Part shown: piece by piece, positions 8,877 to 17,283 of the stretch
How positions within the stretch are numbered: position 1 is the stretch's first letter
Layout: each line of letters begins with the position of its first letter
Origin: Maioricimonas rarisocia
GTDB lineage: Bacteria > Planctomycetota > Planctomycetia > Planctomycetales > Planctomycetaceae
Direction of reading: 5' to 3'
Assembly: GCF_007747795.1 (NCBI RefSeq)
Contig: NZ_CP036275.1
Span: forward strand, 2,586,853-2,650,852
Length of the DNA: 64,000 bases
Position numbers and translations under genes: made by a program
The notes under the pieces: generated by a model
What the model saw: only the letters and a program-made list of their open reading frames with translations
Told to the model about the DNA's origin: nothing
Database searches by the model: none

Positions 8877-10379
8877 TTATTGCTCGACGCCGTATCTCCT
8901 CAACCAGTTGGTGAGCGTCGTCGCGTTTCCAAACCCAAGTAACTTGCGGGCCGCTTCCTTCGTCCGCGTCTCATTCAATGCTCGTTTCAAGTAGTGAGTC
9001 GCTACCTCCGAGATCACCGCTTCGAGATCGAAAGCAGCCCCAAAATCGCGGTTCAGGATGGAATCTTCGTCCGCCGCTCGTGAGCTAACAGGAAACAGCG
9101 AATCCCGAATGTCGTCAGCCTGGATCGTCTCGCCCGTAGCCCAGATGGCGGCTCTGGAAACGGTGTTGAACAACTCTCGAATGTTTCCCGGCCAGGAGTG
9201 ACGGTTCAGAAGATTCTTTGCTCCAGCTGAAAGTGTCTTTGCGACCCAGCCTTTTCGGCCCACTCGATCCTCGTTGATCTGATCCAGGCGATATTGTGCC
9301 AGCAAGCCGATATCGCCAGTCCGTTCACGAAGGGGCGGGAGGTTGATGACGCCGATGGCTATGCGGTGAAAGAGATCGTCGCGGAATCGCCCGGCATCGA
9401 CCTCATCAACCAATGTTCGGTTGGTTGCGGCAATCAGCCGAAAATCGACCGGAACAACCTTGGAATCGCCGAGACGCTGTACTGTCCGTTCCTGCAGCAC
9501 GCGGAGCAGGGTAACCTGAGTCAGCTTCGGCAACTCGCCGATCTCGTCCAGGAACAAAGTGCCCCCATGGGCTGCCTGAATGAATCCGACATGGTCCGTT
9601 GTGGCCCCCGTGAACGCCCCCTTCTTGTGACCAAACAACTGTGACTCGACCAGTGTTCCCGGAATTGCGCCACAGTTCACTTCAATGAACGGACCTTCCG
9701 CCCGTGGGCTCGATGTCCGAATCGCTCTGGCGAACAGCTCCTTGCCCGTTCCGGATTCTCCCTGAATCAGTACAGGCACATCGAAGTCAGCGACGCGCCG
9801 GGCTTTTGCCTTAATCCGTTCCATCACTTTTGAACGGTGCAGGATGACTCCAAATTCGGGGACTTCGGGCGGCAAATCCTGAGTGAGCCGAACAATGTCC
9901 TCTTCATCCACAGCCGCGCGGGTGGGGATGTATTCGGCTGCGATTTCGAAGGGCAGAGAAAGGGTACGGACGCCCTTTTCAAGCGAAGAGTCAATCAGAG
10001 TGGCCGGATGGGACGTCTTGGCCAGGAGAATCCAGACCGCTCCCATGGCAGGAGTACCCGGGCTCACGTGATATGACAGCTGGCATTGTCGGCCACCGGA
10101 CACCCGTTCGATCACCGACACCGCGGCTTCGAAGATTTCGCCAAACTCGGTAGGGCCGGACAGTGTCCGCTGGTGAACTTCGACCGTAGAGTCAATCTGC
10201 TTGGCCAGCCACTTGCGGAAGGCAGTCGCAACGGCCTTCTTGTGATCGGAAAGGAGGTGGATTTCGTCGAACGAACGATCCACAGCCACCTGAGCAATCG
10301 GGCCGATACCAATCGCCTTGCCGTTCGAAGCCTGAATGTCTGTATTGCCAATCCATGCGAATAGAACGCGAATGCTCAT
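8877..10379 (-). CDS. sigma-54-dependent activator with CARF-like (RtcR-like) sensor
   Basis: This 500-residue bacterial enhancer-binding protein has a central AAA+ domain with Walker A GESGTGKE (207-214), sigma-54 contact loop GAFTGA (254-259), Walker B GGTLFLDE (272-279) and RFRDDLFHR (331-339). A Fis-like helix-turn-helix occupies about 455-500. The N-terminal 150 residues replace the usual receiver. They start with a strand leading to WIGNTDIQAS and contain YHVSPGTPAM (103-112), the loop typical of CARF domains in Csm6/Csx1 and in RtcR. CARF domains bind cyclic oligonucleotides or RNA-derived ligands, so it may open the downstream operon when such a ligand appears. The gene is followed directly by a sigma-54 promoter and preceded by a large palindrome. 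The AAA+ assignment is certain; CARF is likely from the motif and general layout. Confidence 0.9.
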   Translation of the reverse strand: MSIRVLFAWIGNTDIQASNGKAIGIGPIAQVAVDRSFDEIHLLSDHKKAVATAFRKWLAKQIDSTVEVHQRTLSGPTEFGEIFEAAVSVIERVSGGRQCQLSYHVSPGTPAMGAVWILLAKTSHPATLIDSSLEKGVRTLSLPFEIAAEYIPTRAAVDEEDIVRLTQDLPPEVPEFGVILHRSKVMERIKAKARRVADFDVPVLIQGESGTGKELFARAIRTSSPRAEGPFIEVNCGAIPGTLVESQLFGHKKGAFTGATTDHVGFIQAAHGGTLFLDEIGELPKLTQVTLLRVLQERTVQRLGDSKVVPVDFRLIAATNRTLVDEVDAGRFRDDLFHRIAIGVINLPPLRERTGDIGLLAQYRLDQINEDRVGRKGWVAKTLSAGAKNLLNRHSWPGNIRELFNTVSRAAIWATGETIQADDIRDSLFPVSSRAADEDSILNRDFGAAFDLEAVISEVATHYLKRALNETRTKEAARKLLGFGNATTLTNWLRRYGVEQ

Positions 10380-10391
10380 TTCGACATTATG

Positions 10392-10424
10392 GCAAGGATT
10401 CTTGGAAAAAACAAGAATCCTTGC
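10392..10424. promoter_or_regulatory. perfect 13-bp inverted repeat upstream of the activator gene
   Basis: The arms GCAAGGATTCTTG (10392-10404) and CAAGAATCCTTGC (10412-10424) are exact reverse complements around a 7-nt spacer, GAAAAAA. The repeat ends 12 nt before the activator ATG at 10379, where it would form a strong hairpin in the 5' leader or act as an operator. On the plus strand the arm is followed by no T run, so a simple terminator is unlikely. Autoregulation of the activator is the simplest reading (inference). Confidence 0.7.
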
Positions 10425-10631
10425 ACCGTAGCAGCCTTCCCAAGCGTGATACGCTCAAGTACAGGCACGATTGATGGCCATTACTCGCCGCGTCGTCTCC
10501 TGTTTTGCGTCCTGCCGCGCCAGTCACTGCTGCCACGGGATCGCCCTCTAGCAGCCCGTTGATTTTCTCCCTGGGCTCCACGCGATAGAATCCCGAGCCG
10601 TCGCACCGTCCTCCAGTCACGGAGCAGCAGC

Positions 10632-11600
10632 ATGGGTATGGGACGCCGCCCCGGCGAGCGGCAGCAGGAACTCTGGATCGCCACCAGCCGCGTGGCCTCC
10701 GCCCCCGGGCACATCTTCTACGACAAGCTCAACGGGTTTCTCGACGAAGCCGGCTTCGATGCCTTCGTCGAAGAGCTGTGCGAACCGTTCTACAAGCAGG
10801 CCGGACGTCGCTCGATCCCGCCGGGCCGCTACTTCTGCATGCTGCTGATCGGCTACTTCGAAGGCATCGACTCGCAACGCGGCATCGCCTGGCGGTGCAG
10901 CGACAGCCTTTCACTGCGGAGATTCCTGTTCCTCGCGACCGACGAGGACGTGCCGGACCACTCGTCGCTTACGCGCGTCCGCAATCGGTTGCCGCTCGAA
11001 GTGCACGAAAAGGTGTTCGAGTTCGTTCTCGAAGTCGCCCGCAAGAAAAAGCTGCTCAAGGACGGCAACCTGTGCGTGGGCGTCGACGCGACCACACTCG
11101 AAGCCAACGCCGCAATGAAGACGATCGTCCGGCGAGACACGGGCGAAAGCTGGCCGGAGTACGTGCGGCGGCTGATGATCGAAGAGGGCGTCATCGACGA
11201 AGACGACGATCCGACCGACGAAGAGCTGCGGCGGTTCGACAAAGATCGCTCGAAATGGGGCAAAAAGAAGGTTTCGAACGAGGAGTGGGCCTCGCCGACC
11301 GACCCCGACAGCCGCATTCTCAAGATGAAGGACGGCCGCACGCACCTGGCTTACAAGGGCGAGCACACGGTCGATCTGGACAGCGAACTGATCCTCGCCG
11401 CGGACGTTCATCATGGCACTGACAGTGACACGGCCACCATCATCGAAAGCATCGCGACGGCACAGCGGCACGTGGCCGCGGCGGGAAGCGAAGCGGCCAT
11501 CAACGAGGTTGCAGCCGACAAGGGCTACCATTCGAACACAGTGCTGGTCGACTGCCAGGAAGCGGGCGCGACGTCGTGCACTGTGATTTTTTGGGGCTGA
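10632..11600 (+). pseudogene. IS1182-family transposase, 3'-truncated
   Basis: The first 310 or so residues are a good IS1182/IS5-type DDE transposase: an N-terminal IPPGRYFCMLLIGYFEGID helix region, first Asp in CVGVDATTLEANA (D152), a charged insertion, second Asp in ILAADVHHGTDSD, and AADKGYHSNTVL near the end. The conserved sequence stops after DCQEAGA at about 11565. The frame then runs into ATSCTVIFWG and a stop, so the final catalytic Glu and about 150 residues are missing. The protein is therefore probably inactive. The left IS end is probably in 10548-10631; no matching inverted repeat was seen on the right. It lies between the minus-strand cluster and the GmrSD-like gene, as is common in defence islands. 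Confidence 0.85.
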
Positions 11601-11791
11601 TGGGCCTTCCGAGCCGGCTGGAGCCGCTCGGAGAGGCCTTGTGACAGCAATCGGCGAGCACCTACCGGGTTAAGCCGCCTTCGTTGACAACCGCCACGAA
11701 TTCATTTCGAGTAGCCACCGCTGTCGAAGAGACGGAGATGCAACCGGCTGCTACGATGCCGGCCTCCAACACATGACATCGAGAGGGTCAC

Positions 11792-13585
11792 ATGTACCAG
11801 ACTGGCGGAACGATCAAGGAGACACTGGAAGCGATCCAGCAGAAGAAGTATGTGCTGCCAGCGATCCAGAGAGAGTTCGTCTGGAAGCCCGAGCAGATCG
11901 CCCGCCTCTTCGACAGCCTGATGCAAGGCTATCCCTTCGGCACCTTTCTGTACTGGAAGGTCGCTAAGCCAAACAGCAGCAAGTACAAGTTCTACTCCTT
12001 CGTGTGCAATTACCACGAGAGGGACAATCCGCACTGCCCCCAGCTTCCGATATTTTACGACAACGAACTCACTGCCGTTCTGGACGGGCAGCAGCGGCTC
12101 ACTGCACTGAACATCGGGCTGCGTGGATCGATGGCGTGGCGGCTTCCCTACAAGTGGAAGAACAATCCGAACGCCTATCCTGAACGGCATCTCTACCTCG
12201 ATCTCCTTGCCGACCACGGTGACGCAGACGAGAGCGGTGAGAAATACCGCTTCGAGTTCTTGACCGAGGAACGCGCCGAGCCGGGAGCCCCCATCGAATG
12301 CTGGTTCAAGGTGAGCGACATCCTCGGAATGCAAAGCGGCCCGTCAATGCTCGCCTGGCTCAACGAGCAACTGCCGCAGGACAAGCTCAACCAGGCATTC
12401 GCCACACTTGATCAGCTTTATCAGGTGGTCCACAACAAGAATCTGATTTCGTACTACGAGGAGAAGAGCCAGAGACTTGAGAGAGTTCTCAACATCTTCA
12501 TCCGGATGAACAGCGGTGGGACAGTGCTGTCGTACTCCGACCTGCTCCTGTCCATCGCCGTGGCGCAATGGTCGGGCGATGCGAGGAAGGAAATCCACAC
12601 GCTGGTCGACGAACTCAACTCAACGGGGGATGGATTTGCGTTCTCGAAAGACCTCGTGCTGAAGGCTGGCCTGATGCTGGCCGACATCGGGAGCGTGGGC
12701 TTTAAGGTCGAGAACTTCAATCGGGAGAACATGGAGACTCTCGAAGAGCGGTGGCCCGACGTGAAGCGGTCCCTGAAGGTCTCTGTGCAACTGCTCGCCA
12801 GCTTCGGCTTCACCGAGAAGACGCTCCGTGCCGACAGTGCGGTCCTGCCCATCGCCTACTACATCTGCCGTCGCAAGCTCGACAGCAAGTACGTCTCACA
12901 GAGCAAGTACGCAAGTGACCGAAAGAAGATTCGAACCTGGCTGATCCGCAGTTTGCTGAAGGCGTCCGGTGTTTGGGGTAGTGGCCTCGACACCTTGCTG
13001 ACGGCGATTCGGGAAACCATCACGGCAAATGGCGGGGATGGATTTCCCTCCGAGAAGCTGCACGAGGTGATGGCCAAGCGAGGCAAGTCGCTGCATTTCG
13101 GTCCCGAGGAGATCGACGAACTCGTGGAGATGCAGTACGGGGACAAGCGATTATTTGCGTTGCTGACCCTACTGTTCCCCTTCGTGGACGTGACCAATCA
13201 CCACTTCCACATCGACCATGTGTTCCCGAAGTCCCGTTTTACGAAATCTCGACTGAAGAAGGCGGGGGTGCCGGATGACGACATCGACGAGTTCAAGGAA
13301 TTGGTGAACTGCCTGCCCAACCTTCAACTTCTTGAAGGTGCGGAGAACATCGAGAAGCAGGCAGCGATGCCGAAGGAGTGGATGGAAGCGGCGCTCACAG
13401 CCTCTGCACGCACGAACTATTGCGACAATCATGCGCTGGGGGACGTACCCGAATCGCTAACGGAGTTCCGACAGTTCTACGAGGCACGCAGCGGAGCACT
13501 CCGCTCACGAATCGTCCAGCTTCTTGCGGCGAAGGATGCCGAGCCGTCGGCACCAGACACGGTCACTGACCGAGGTAGAGTTTGA
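11792..13585 (+). CDS. GmrSD-like modification-dependent restriction endonuclease (DUF262 plus HNH)
   Basis: This 597-residue protein has an N-terminal DUF262 domain with LPAIQREFVW and the signature VLDGQQRLTAL (DGQQR at 98-102), the ParB-like NTP-hydrolysing fold. The RMNSGGT segment near 240 is also typical. The C-terminal domain (DUF1524/HNH type) has HHFHIDHVFPKS from residue 470 and LVNCLPNLQLLEGAENIEKQ downstream, which supplies the HNH catalytic residues. Fused GmrS-GmrD enzymes are type IV systems that cut DNA with modified cytosines such as glucosylated hydroxymethylcytosine, and related DUF262 proteins act in other defence systems. It stands alone, with its own 190-bp upstream region. 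Full length and intact motifs suggest an active enzyme. Its exact modified target cannot be read from sequence. Confidence 0.9.
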   Translation: MYQTGGTIKETLEAIQQKKYVLPAIQREFVWKPEQIARLFDSLMQGYPFGTFLYWKVAKPNSSKYKFYSFVCNYHERDNPHCPQLPIFYDNELTAVLDGQQRLTALNIGLRGSMAWRLPYKWKNNPNAYPERHLYLDLLADHGDADESGEKYRFEFLTEERAEPGAPIECWFKVSDILGMQSGPSMLAWLNEQLPQDKLNQAFATLDQLYQVVHNKNLISYYEEKSQRLERVLNIFIRMNSGGTVLSYSDLLLSIAVAQWSGDARKEIHTLVDELNSTGDGFAFSKDLVLKAGLMLADIGSVGFKVENFNRENMETLEERWPDVKRSLKVSVQLLASFGFTEKTLRADSAVLPIAYYICRRKLDSKYVSQSKYASDRKKIRTWLIRSLLKASGVWGSGLDTLLTAIRETITANGGDGFPSEKLHEVMAKRGKSLHFGPEEIDELVEMQYGDKRLFALLTLLFPFVDVTNHHFHIDHVFPKSRFTKSRLKKAGVPDDDIDEFKELVNCLPNLQLLEGAENIEKQAAMPKEWMEAALTASARTNYCDNHALGDVPESLTEFRQFYEARSGALRSRIVQLLAAKDAEPSAPDTVTDRGRV

Positions 13586-13810
13586 CACGCTCACAACGGC
13601 AGAGAAGCTTACGGCCTCACGGCCGAAAGATTCCAACCTTGACCGGCTGCGCTGTTTGCTTATGTACGTCTCCCGGCGTCGTCTATGGCACGGTGTCGCG
13701 CTTCCGATCGGACTCCGGCCTCACTGCGGCAGAACACCGACATCCCGAACCCGAACACGAATAGCGCCTGAAACAGAATTCGGTGTCAGCGCAACAGGTC
13801 TGACGCCTCG

Positions 13811-14235
13811 TCAGTCATTGCCAGAGGACTTCCGCTGGCGGAGGCGCGTGCCGCCCAGGCTCAGCAGGCCCATGCCGAGCAGTGCCAGCGACGACGGCTC
13901 CGGGACCGGAGTCACATCGACGAACAGGACGCCGACGGCATTGCCGGTGCCGATCGTCTCGATGCCCGTTCCGTCCAGATTGGCGCGGATCAGCTTATTG
14001 CCGCCAAAGCCGTCCGCCACGAACAGCTTCCCGTTGATTGGGTCGAGTGTGATCTGGTCGATCGACTGCAGTCCGCTCGACAGGCCTCCCATCGAAGTCA
14101 CGTCCCCGTCGGCAATCAGCGTTGTCCGGCCGCTGCCGTCCAGGTTCGCCCGTCCCACGTTGTGGTCGAATGCGTCGGTCCAGTACAGGTGCGAGTTGGC
14201 AAGGTCGATGGCGACGCTGCGGGGGGCGTCGAGCC
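13811..14235 (-). pseudogene. 3' part of IS-interrupted PEP-CTERM YWTD-propeller gene
   Basis: This is the C-terminal fragment of a secreted beta-propeller protein. It contains HLYWTDAFDHNVGRANLDG and KLFVADGFGGNKLIRANLDG repeats and ends with VPEPSSLALLGMGLLSLGG followed by RLRQRK, a classical PEP-CTERM sorting signal (Pro-Glu-Pro, hydrophobic helix, basic tail). The frame joins exactly with the 5' part at 15858-16396 when the IS element and one 10-bp target copy are removed (GLDA continuing into PRSVAIDLANSHLYWTD). The restored protein would have about 317 residues and was presumably exported through the PEP-CTERM/exosortase route. As it stands this half has no start or signal peptide and is unlikely to be expressed. 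Confidence 0.9.
14226..14235. repeat. target-site duplication, left copy
   Basis: GCGTCGAGCC directly precedes the IS end at 14236 and recurs at 15858-15867 directly after its other end. Ten bp is within the range known for IS4-family elements. Confidence 0.93.
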
Positions 14236-15857
14236 CTCGTCATTACCCATATCTACGGCCGATGGCGGCGGCCCCGCGGAGGTACATCAGGAGCTTGTTC
14301 ATACCGCGCCAGATGGTGATCCAGCCCGGCTCACCGTCCGATTTGCGACCGAGGAATCCGCCAAGCATGGCCAGCGAACGAAAGAAGTCGCGGACCGTCC
14401 TGATCTGTCGTTTGCCTCGCTGGACGGCCTGCAGCATCTCCAGCCATGTCGGCGGAACAACCCGTTTCGCGGGGACGTTCGGTTCGGACCGCGCCACATA
14501 CTTCAGCTGCAGCAAACGTATGGCGACCACGCTCAGCATGCCCGTCACGGCTTCCAGACGCTCACTGGTCTCGTACTGCCGTTCTTCCACGCGACAGCCC
14601 GTTTTCAGGCACTTGTGATAGTCCTCAATCACCGGCCGTTTCTCATACCAGCCGATCACGGTCCGCGCATCGTCGAAGCTCTGCACCGGTTCGGAGGTCA
14701 GCAGCACCCAGTGCAGCGGTTCTTTCACGTCGGCCGGTGCATCCACTTCCCGGATGTCGATCACCCACATCGGTATCCGTTTGATCCCGCACTGCTGCAC
14801 GAAGGGAGTCTGTGTCTTCGGGATCGGCATGGTCAACGGCGCATGCCGGACTTCGAGCAGGGCTGTGCGGGACGACTGTTTGGTGCCCGATGCCTGTTTG
14901 CGCGATCGGAGCGACAGTTCAGACATTCCGCTGACCGGCTGCCGGTCGATCAGCGCCTGCAGCGGCAGGCGGTCCCCTTCCGGACCGAACACCCGACGAT
15001 GTTTGTGCGCGGCTTGGATCACCCATCCGCACTTCTGGATCTGCAGATGACAGAAGACTTCAAAATTATCTGCCCCAGCATCGAACACGTGAATAAAGTG
15101 GGCTCCCTCCGGCGGCGTGCCGACACGGTCAATCACCCGGCCCCAGACCTCCGATTCCCGTTCGCGGTTCATCTGTTGACGGCGGGTTTCGCCCTTGGGG
15201 GCCGGTTTGCGATGAAACAGTTCCGCACCGGCCAGCCCGGCAATCTCCCCCGTGTCCGCATCAATCATCAGCGACGAGTGCAGGAAGAAACCCCGGCCCT
15301 TGCCGTCACCGGTTGGTCCCAGTCCGGAGATCTCGCGCTGGATCCGGAAGTCAATCTCGGTCGTGTCACCGAGCAGCAGCCAGGTGCCTCCATCACGGTT
15401 GCGTGTCAGTTCCCAGTGCGGTTCGCACAGCGCATCGAACGTCACCTCGTCCCGGTCAAACAGGCGGTACGCAGCCTTGCAGTCGGGCCAGGCTTCCGTC
15501 TGTTCGGGAGTGCTGCCATCGGGGCGAGCGGCTACTTGCGCGGCGAGTTTCACTGCCCGCCTGGTTCTTCGAACGTCACCCAACTGACATGCTCCAAAAT
15601 TCTCCTGGGCCCAATCGTTGATCTCCAGCTGCAGCATGGCCATGGGACCACCTCCTTGCACGACAACGCTCCTGTGACGCCGTCAATGCACGTCAGTCAG
15701 TCCCTGCCCCCGTTCCATGGCAGCGGAGGGGGAAGACGGGCAAACGAGATGCCGGAGCACCGGGCAATGCCCCAAGTCCAGACCTGCTAACCAGATCTCC
15801 TTCCCTGTGAACAGACAGAAGACATGAAAAGCTTACAAAAATATGGGTAATGACGAG
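14236..15857 (-). mobile_element. intact IS4-family (Tn5/IS50-like) insertion sequence, 1622 bp
   Basis: The element is bounded by perfect 17-bp terminal inverted repeats: CTCGTCATTACCCATAT at 14236-14252 and its exact reverse complement at 15841-15857. A 10-bp direct repeat flanks it. It carries one full-length transposase on the minus strand, whose stop codon lies inside the left terminal repeat. There is no passenger gene. The perfect repeats, intact transposase and unmutated target duplication indicate recent insertion. It interrupts a PEP-CTERM gene in the same orientation. Confidence 0.95.
14243..15643 (-). CDS. Tn5-like DDE transposase
   Basis: This 466-residue transposase has catalytic residues D93 (LLLGDTTEIDF), D188 (HVFDAGADNFE) and E340 (WYEKRPVIEDYHKCLK), followed by RLEAVTGMLSVVAIRLLQLK, closely resembling the end of the Tn5/IS50 core. 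The Y-R-E-K-type signature of the IS4 family is present as EDYHKCLK. The N-terminus (WAQENFGACQLGDVRRTRRAVKLA) matches the Tn5 end-binding domain. I chose ATG 15643 because AAGGAGGT lies 6-7 nt upstream; an ATG at 15661 lies before that site. All catalytic residues are present, so it is probably active. Confidence 0.95.
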   Translation of the reverse strand: MAMLQLEINDWAQENFGACQLGDVRRTRRAVKLAAQVAARPDGSTPEQTEAWPDCKAAYRLFDRDEVTFDALCEPHWELTRNRDGGTWLLLGDTTEIDFRIQREISGLGPTGDGKGRGFFLHSSLMIDADTGEIAGLAGAELFHRKPAPKGETRRQQMNRERESEVWGRVIDRVGTPPEGAHFIHVFDAGADNFEVFCHLQIQKCGWVIQAAHKHRRVFGPEGDRLPLQALIDRQPVSGMSELSLRSRKQASGTKQSSRTALLEVRHAPLTMPIPKTQTPFVQQCGIKRIPMWVIDIREVDAPADVKEPLHWVLLTSEPVQSFDDARTVIGWYEKRPVIEDYHKCLKTGCRVEERQYETSERLEAVTGMLSVVAIRLLQLKYVARSEPNVPAKRVVPPTWLEMLQAVQRGKRQIRTVRDFFRSLAMLGGFLGRKSDGEPGWITIWRGMNKLLMYLRGAAAIGRRYG

Positions 15858-15867
15858 GCGTCGAGCC
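15858..15867. repeat. target-site duplication, right copy
   Basis: GCGTCGAGCC follows the right IS end at 15857 and is identical to 14226-14235. Confidence 0.93.
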
Positions 15868-16396
15868 CGGTGACGATGTTGACGTGGTTCGTGCCGTCCA
15901 GATCGGCCCGTCGGATCGAGTCGGTCCCCTCGTCCGTCCAGTAGAAGTGGCCGTTCGCCACATCGAGCGCGATCCCCCGCGGAACGCTGAGGCCGCTGGT
16001 GATCAGGTCCACGCGACCGGTGCCGTCGAGATTGATGCGGCTGATCCGGTCGGAGCCGAGATCGCTGAAGTAGATGTGTCCGTTGACCGAATCGATTGCC
16101 AGGCCAACCGGCTGGCTCAGGCCGGTATCCAGCAGCGTTTCGACGTCGGTTCCGTCGAGGTTCGAGCGCTGAATCTTTGTGTAGAACTCCGACACCCAGT
16201 ACAGCTTGTCATCGGCAGGGTTGTAGGCGAGATGCCGGGCCGCCACGTCGGTGACGATCGCGGTCCCGTTCTGGCCGTCCTCGTCGGCGCGGAAGATGTC
16301 GAAGTCGGAGGAGTAGAAGACGAGCCCGGCCTGTGCCGGGGCCGAGAAGCAAAGTACGAAAACAAACGTCAGCAGAAATCTCACGCTGGTCTCCAT
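15858..16396 (-). pseudogene. 5' part of IS-interrupted PEP-CTERM YWTD-propeller gene
   Basis: This is the N-terminal fragment, starting with a signal peptide (METSVRFLLTFVFVLCFSAPAQA) and followed by LDLR-type YWTD repeats: KLYWVSEFYTKIQRSNLDG, HIYFSDLGSDRISRINLDG and HFYWTDEGTDSIRRADLDG. The gene reads into the IS after VTGLDA, adding SSLPIFL before a stop at 15833. A truncated secreted protein without the PEP-CTERM anchor could still be made, but the propeller would lack its last blades. The start at 16396 places the signal peptide at the N-terminus; a longer frame from 16438 lacks that logic. The remaining part is at 13811-14235. Confidence 0.9.
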
Positions 16397-16465
16397 TTCA
16401 AGAGGTGCAGTTTCGAGGCAACGGACTATCCGGACCATCCGCCAGAGAAGCGATCCGGCGAGACG

Positions 16466-17143
16466 CTATATCTTCGCTTCTACCTGCTTTGCGGCGCGTT
16501 TCCTTCCGCCCATTGTGATCTCTAACTCATTGCCAGCCGCGGTGAGCTTGATCCGGGATGCTTCGCCAAGCAGAGCCCCGGCGAGCGCTTCGACCGGAGG
16601 AGTCTCCTGGTCAGCATCGCGGGCATCGTCAAAGACGCGCCGGCACGGGTGGTCAACGTCTCTCTGCGTGAGCGGTTGCTCTTGGTTCTTCTGTCGCAGA
16701 TCGGGCGCGGTCTCGATGAACAGGTTGGCTCGGCGGACATGAATTAGCATCCGTCTGAGTCGAAACTCCTGGGACGCATGCCGATTCGCCCACACTCCCA
16801 CCCACGTCGGATACGTCGCGCAAGCGAGCAGGAAACCGGCCGCAGCGACAACCGGGAGGACGTAGTTCCAGACGACAGAGTGGGTTTCAGCGTCCGCCGG
16901 CAGCGTCAGTGAGATCGACCTTCCTGGGGAGATCGGCGAGTTCGGCAGGTCGTAGAACAGATCGTCGGCCCACTTTTCCCTGCCGTGGCGGACCATCTTC
17001 CCGGTGACGGCGATCTGGCTGGCGGTGCGAGAGAATTCCTTCCGGACCTGCGTGGAAAGACCCCACCCGGCCTGCTGGATGGCGGGTGTGATGAACTGTG
17101 TGCAGATGTCCTGAGCGCTGATCGACGTCTTGTCGACTGGCAT
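16466..17143 (-). pseudogene. hybrid ORF: HsdR N-terminal remnant joined to an unrelated membrane-protein tail
   Basis: From ATG 17143 the first 65 or so residues (MPVDKTSISAQDICTQFITP, then IQQAGWGLSTQVRKEFSRTASQ and GKMVRHGREKWAD) match the opening of type I restriction R subunits of the EcoR124 type. These proteins normally exceed 750 residues and continue with a nuclease and DEAD helicase. Here the similarity ends at about position 16940. The frame continues with one membrane helix (WNYVLPVVAAAGFLLACATYPTWVGVW) and a soluble tail, to 225 residues. No nuclease or helicase motif remains. This is best read as a deletion or fusion that left a restriction-system scar. Expression is possible but R-subunit function is excluded. 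An open extension to 17545 is low-complexity and probably not coding. Confidence 0.65.
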
Positions 17144-17283
17144 CGTCGTGGTCCCCGACGACGCGGAACCGCAGGGAGGGCGAGTGACCCGGTCCCGCTG
17201 CTGGCCACTGCGGATGTCAGCGTACCGCAGAGCGGGAAAGAGGAAAAGTGAGCCCGGGCAGACCCGGACGTCAGATTCAGCGT

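Noticed and set aside
1..10424. Assignment of the cluster to BREX, DISARM or Dnd
   Set aside because: No pglZ, brxL or giant pglX, no drmA/drmB helicase and no dndBCDE homologue is visible, and the methyltransferase is HsdM-sized.
10425..10631. Possible small gene between activator and IS1182 transposase
   Set aside because: Frames here have no ribosome site or domain; the stretch more likely holds the left IS end.
14162..15790. 542-codon plus-strand frame across the IS element
   Set aside because: It lies wholly antisense to the transposase, has no domain and mirrors a G+C-rich gene in another frame.
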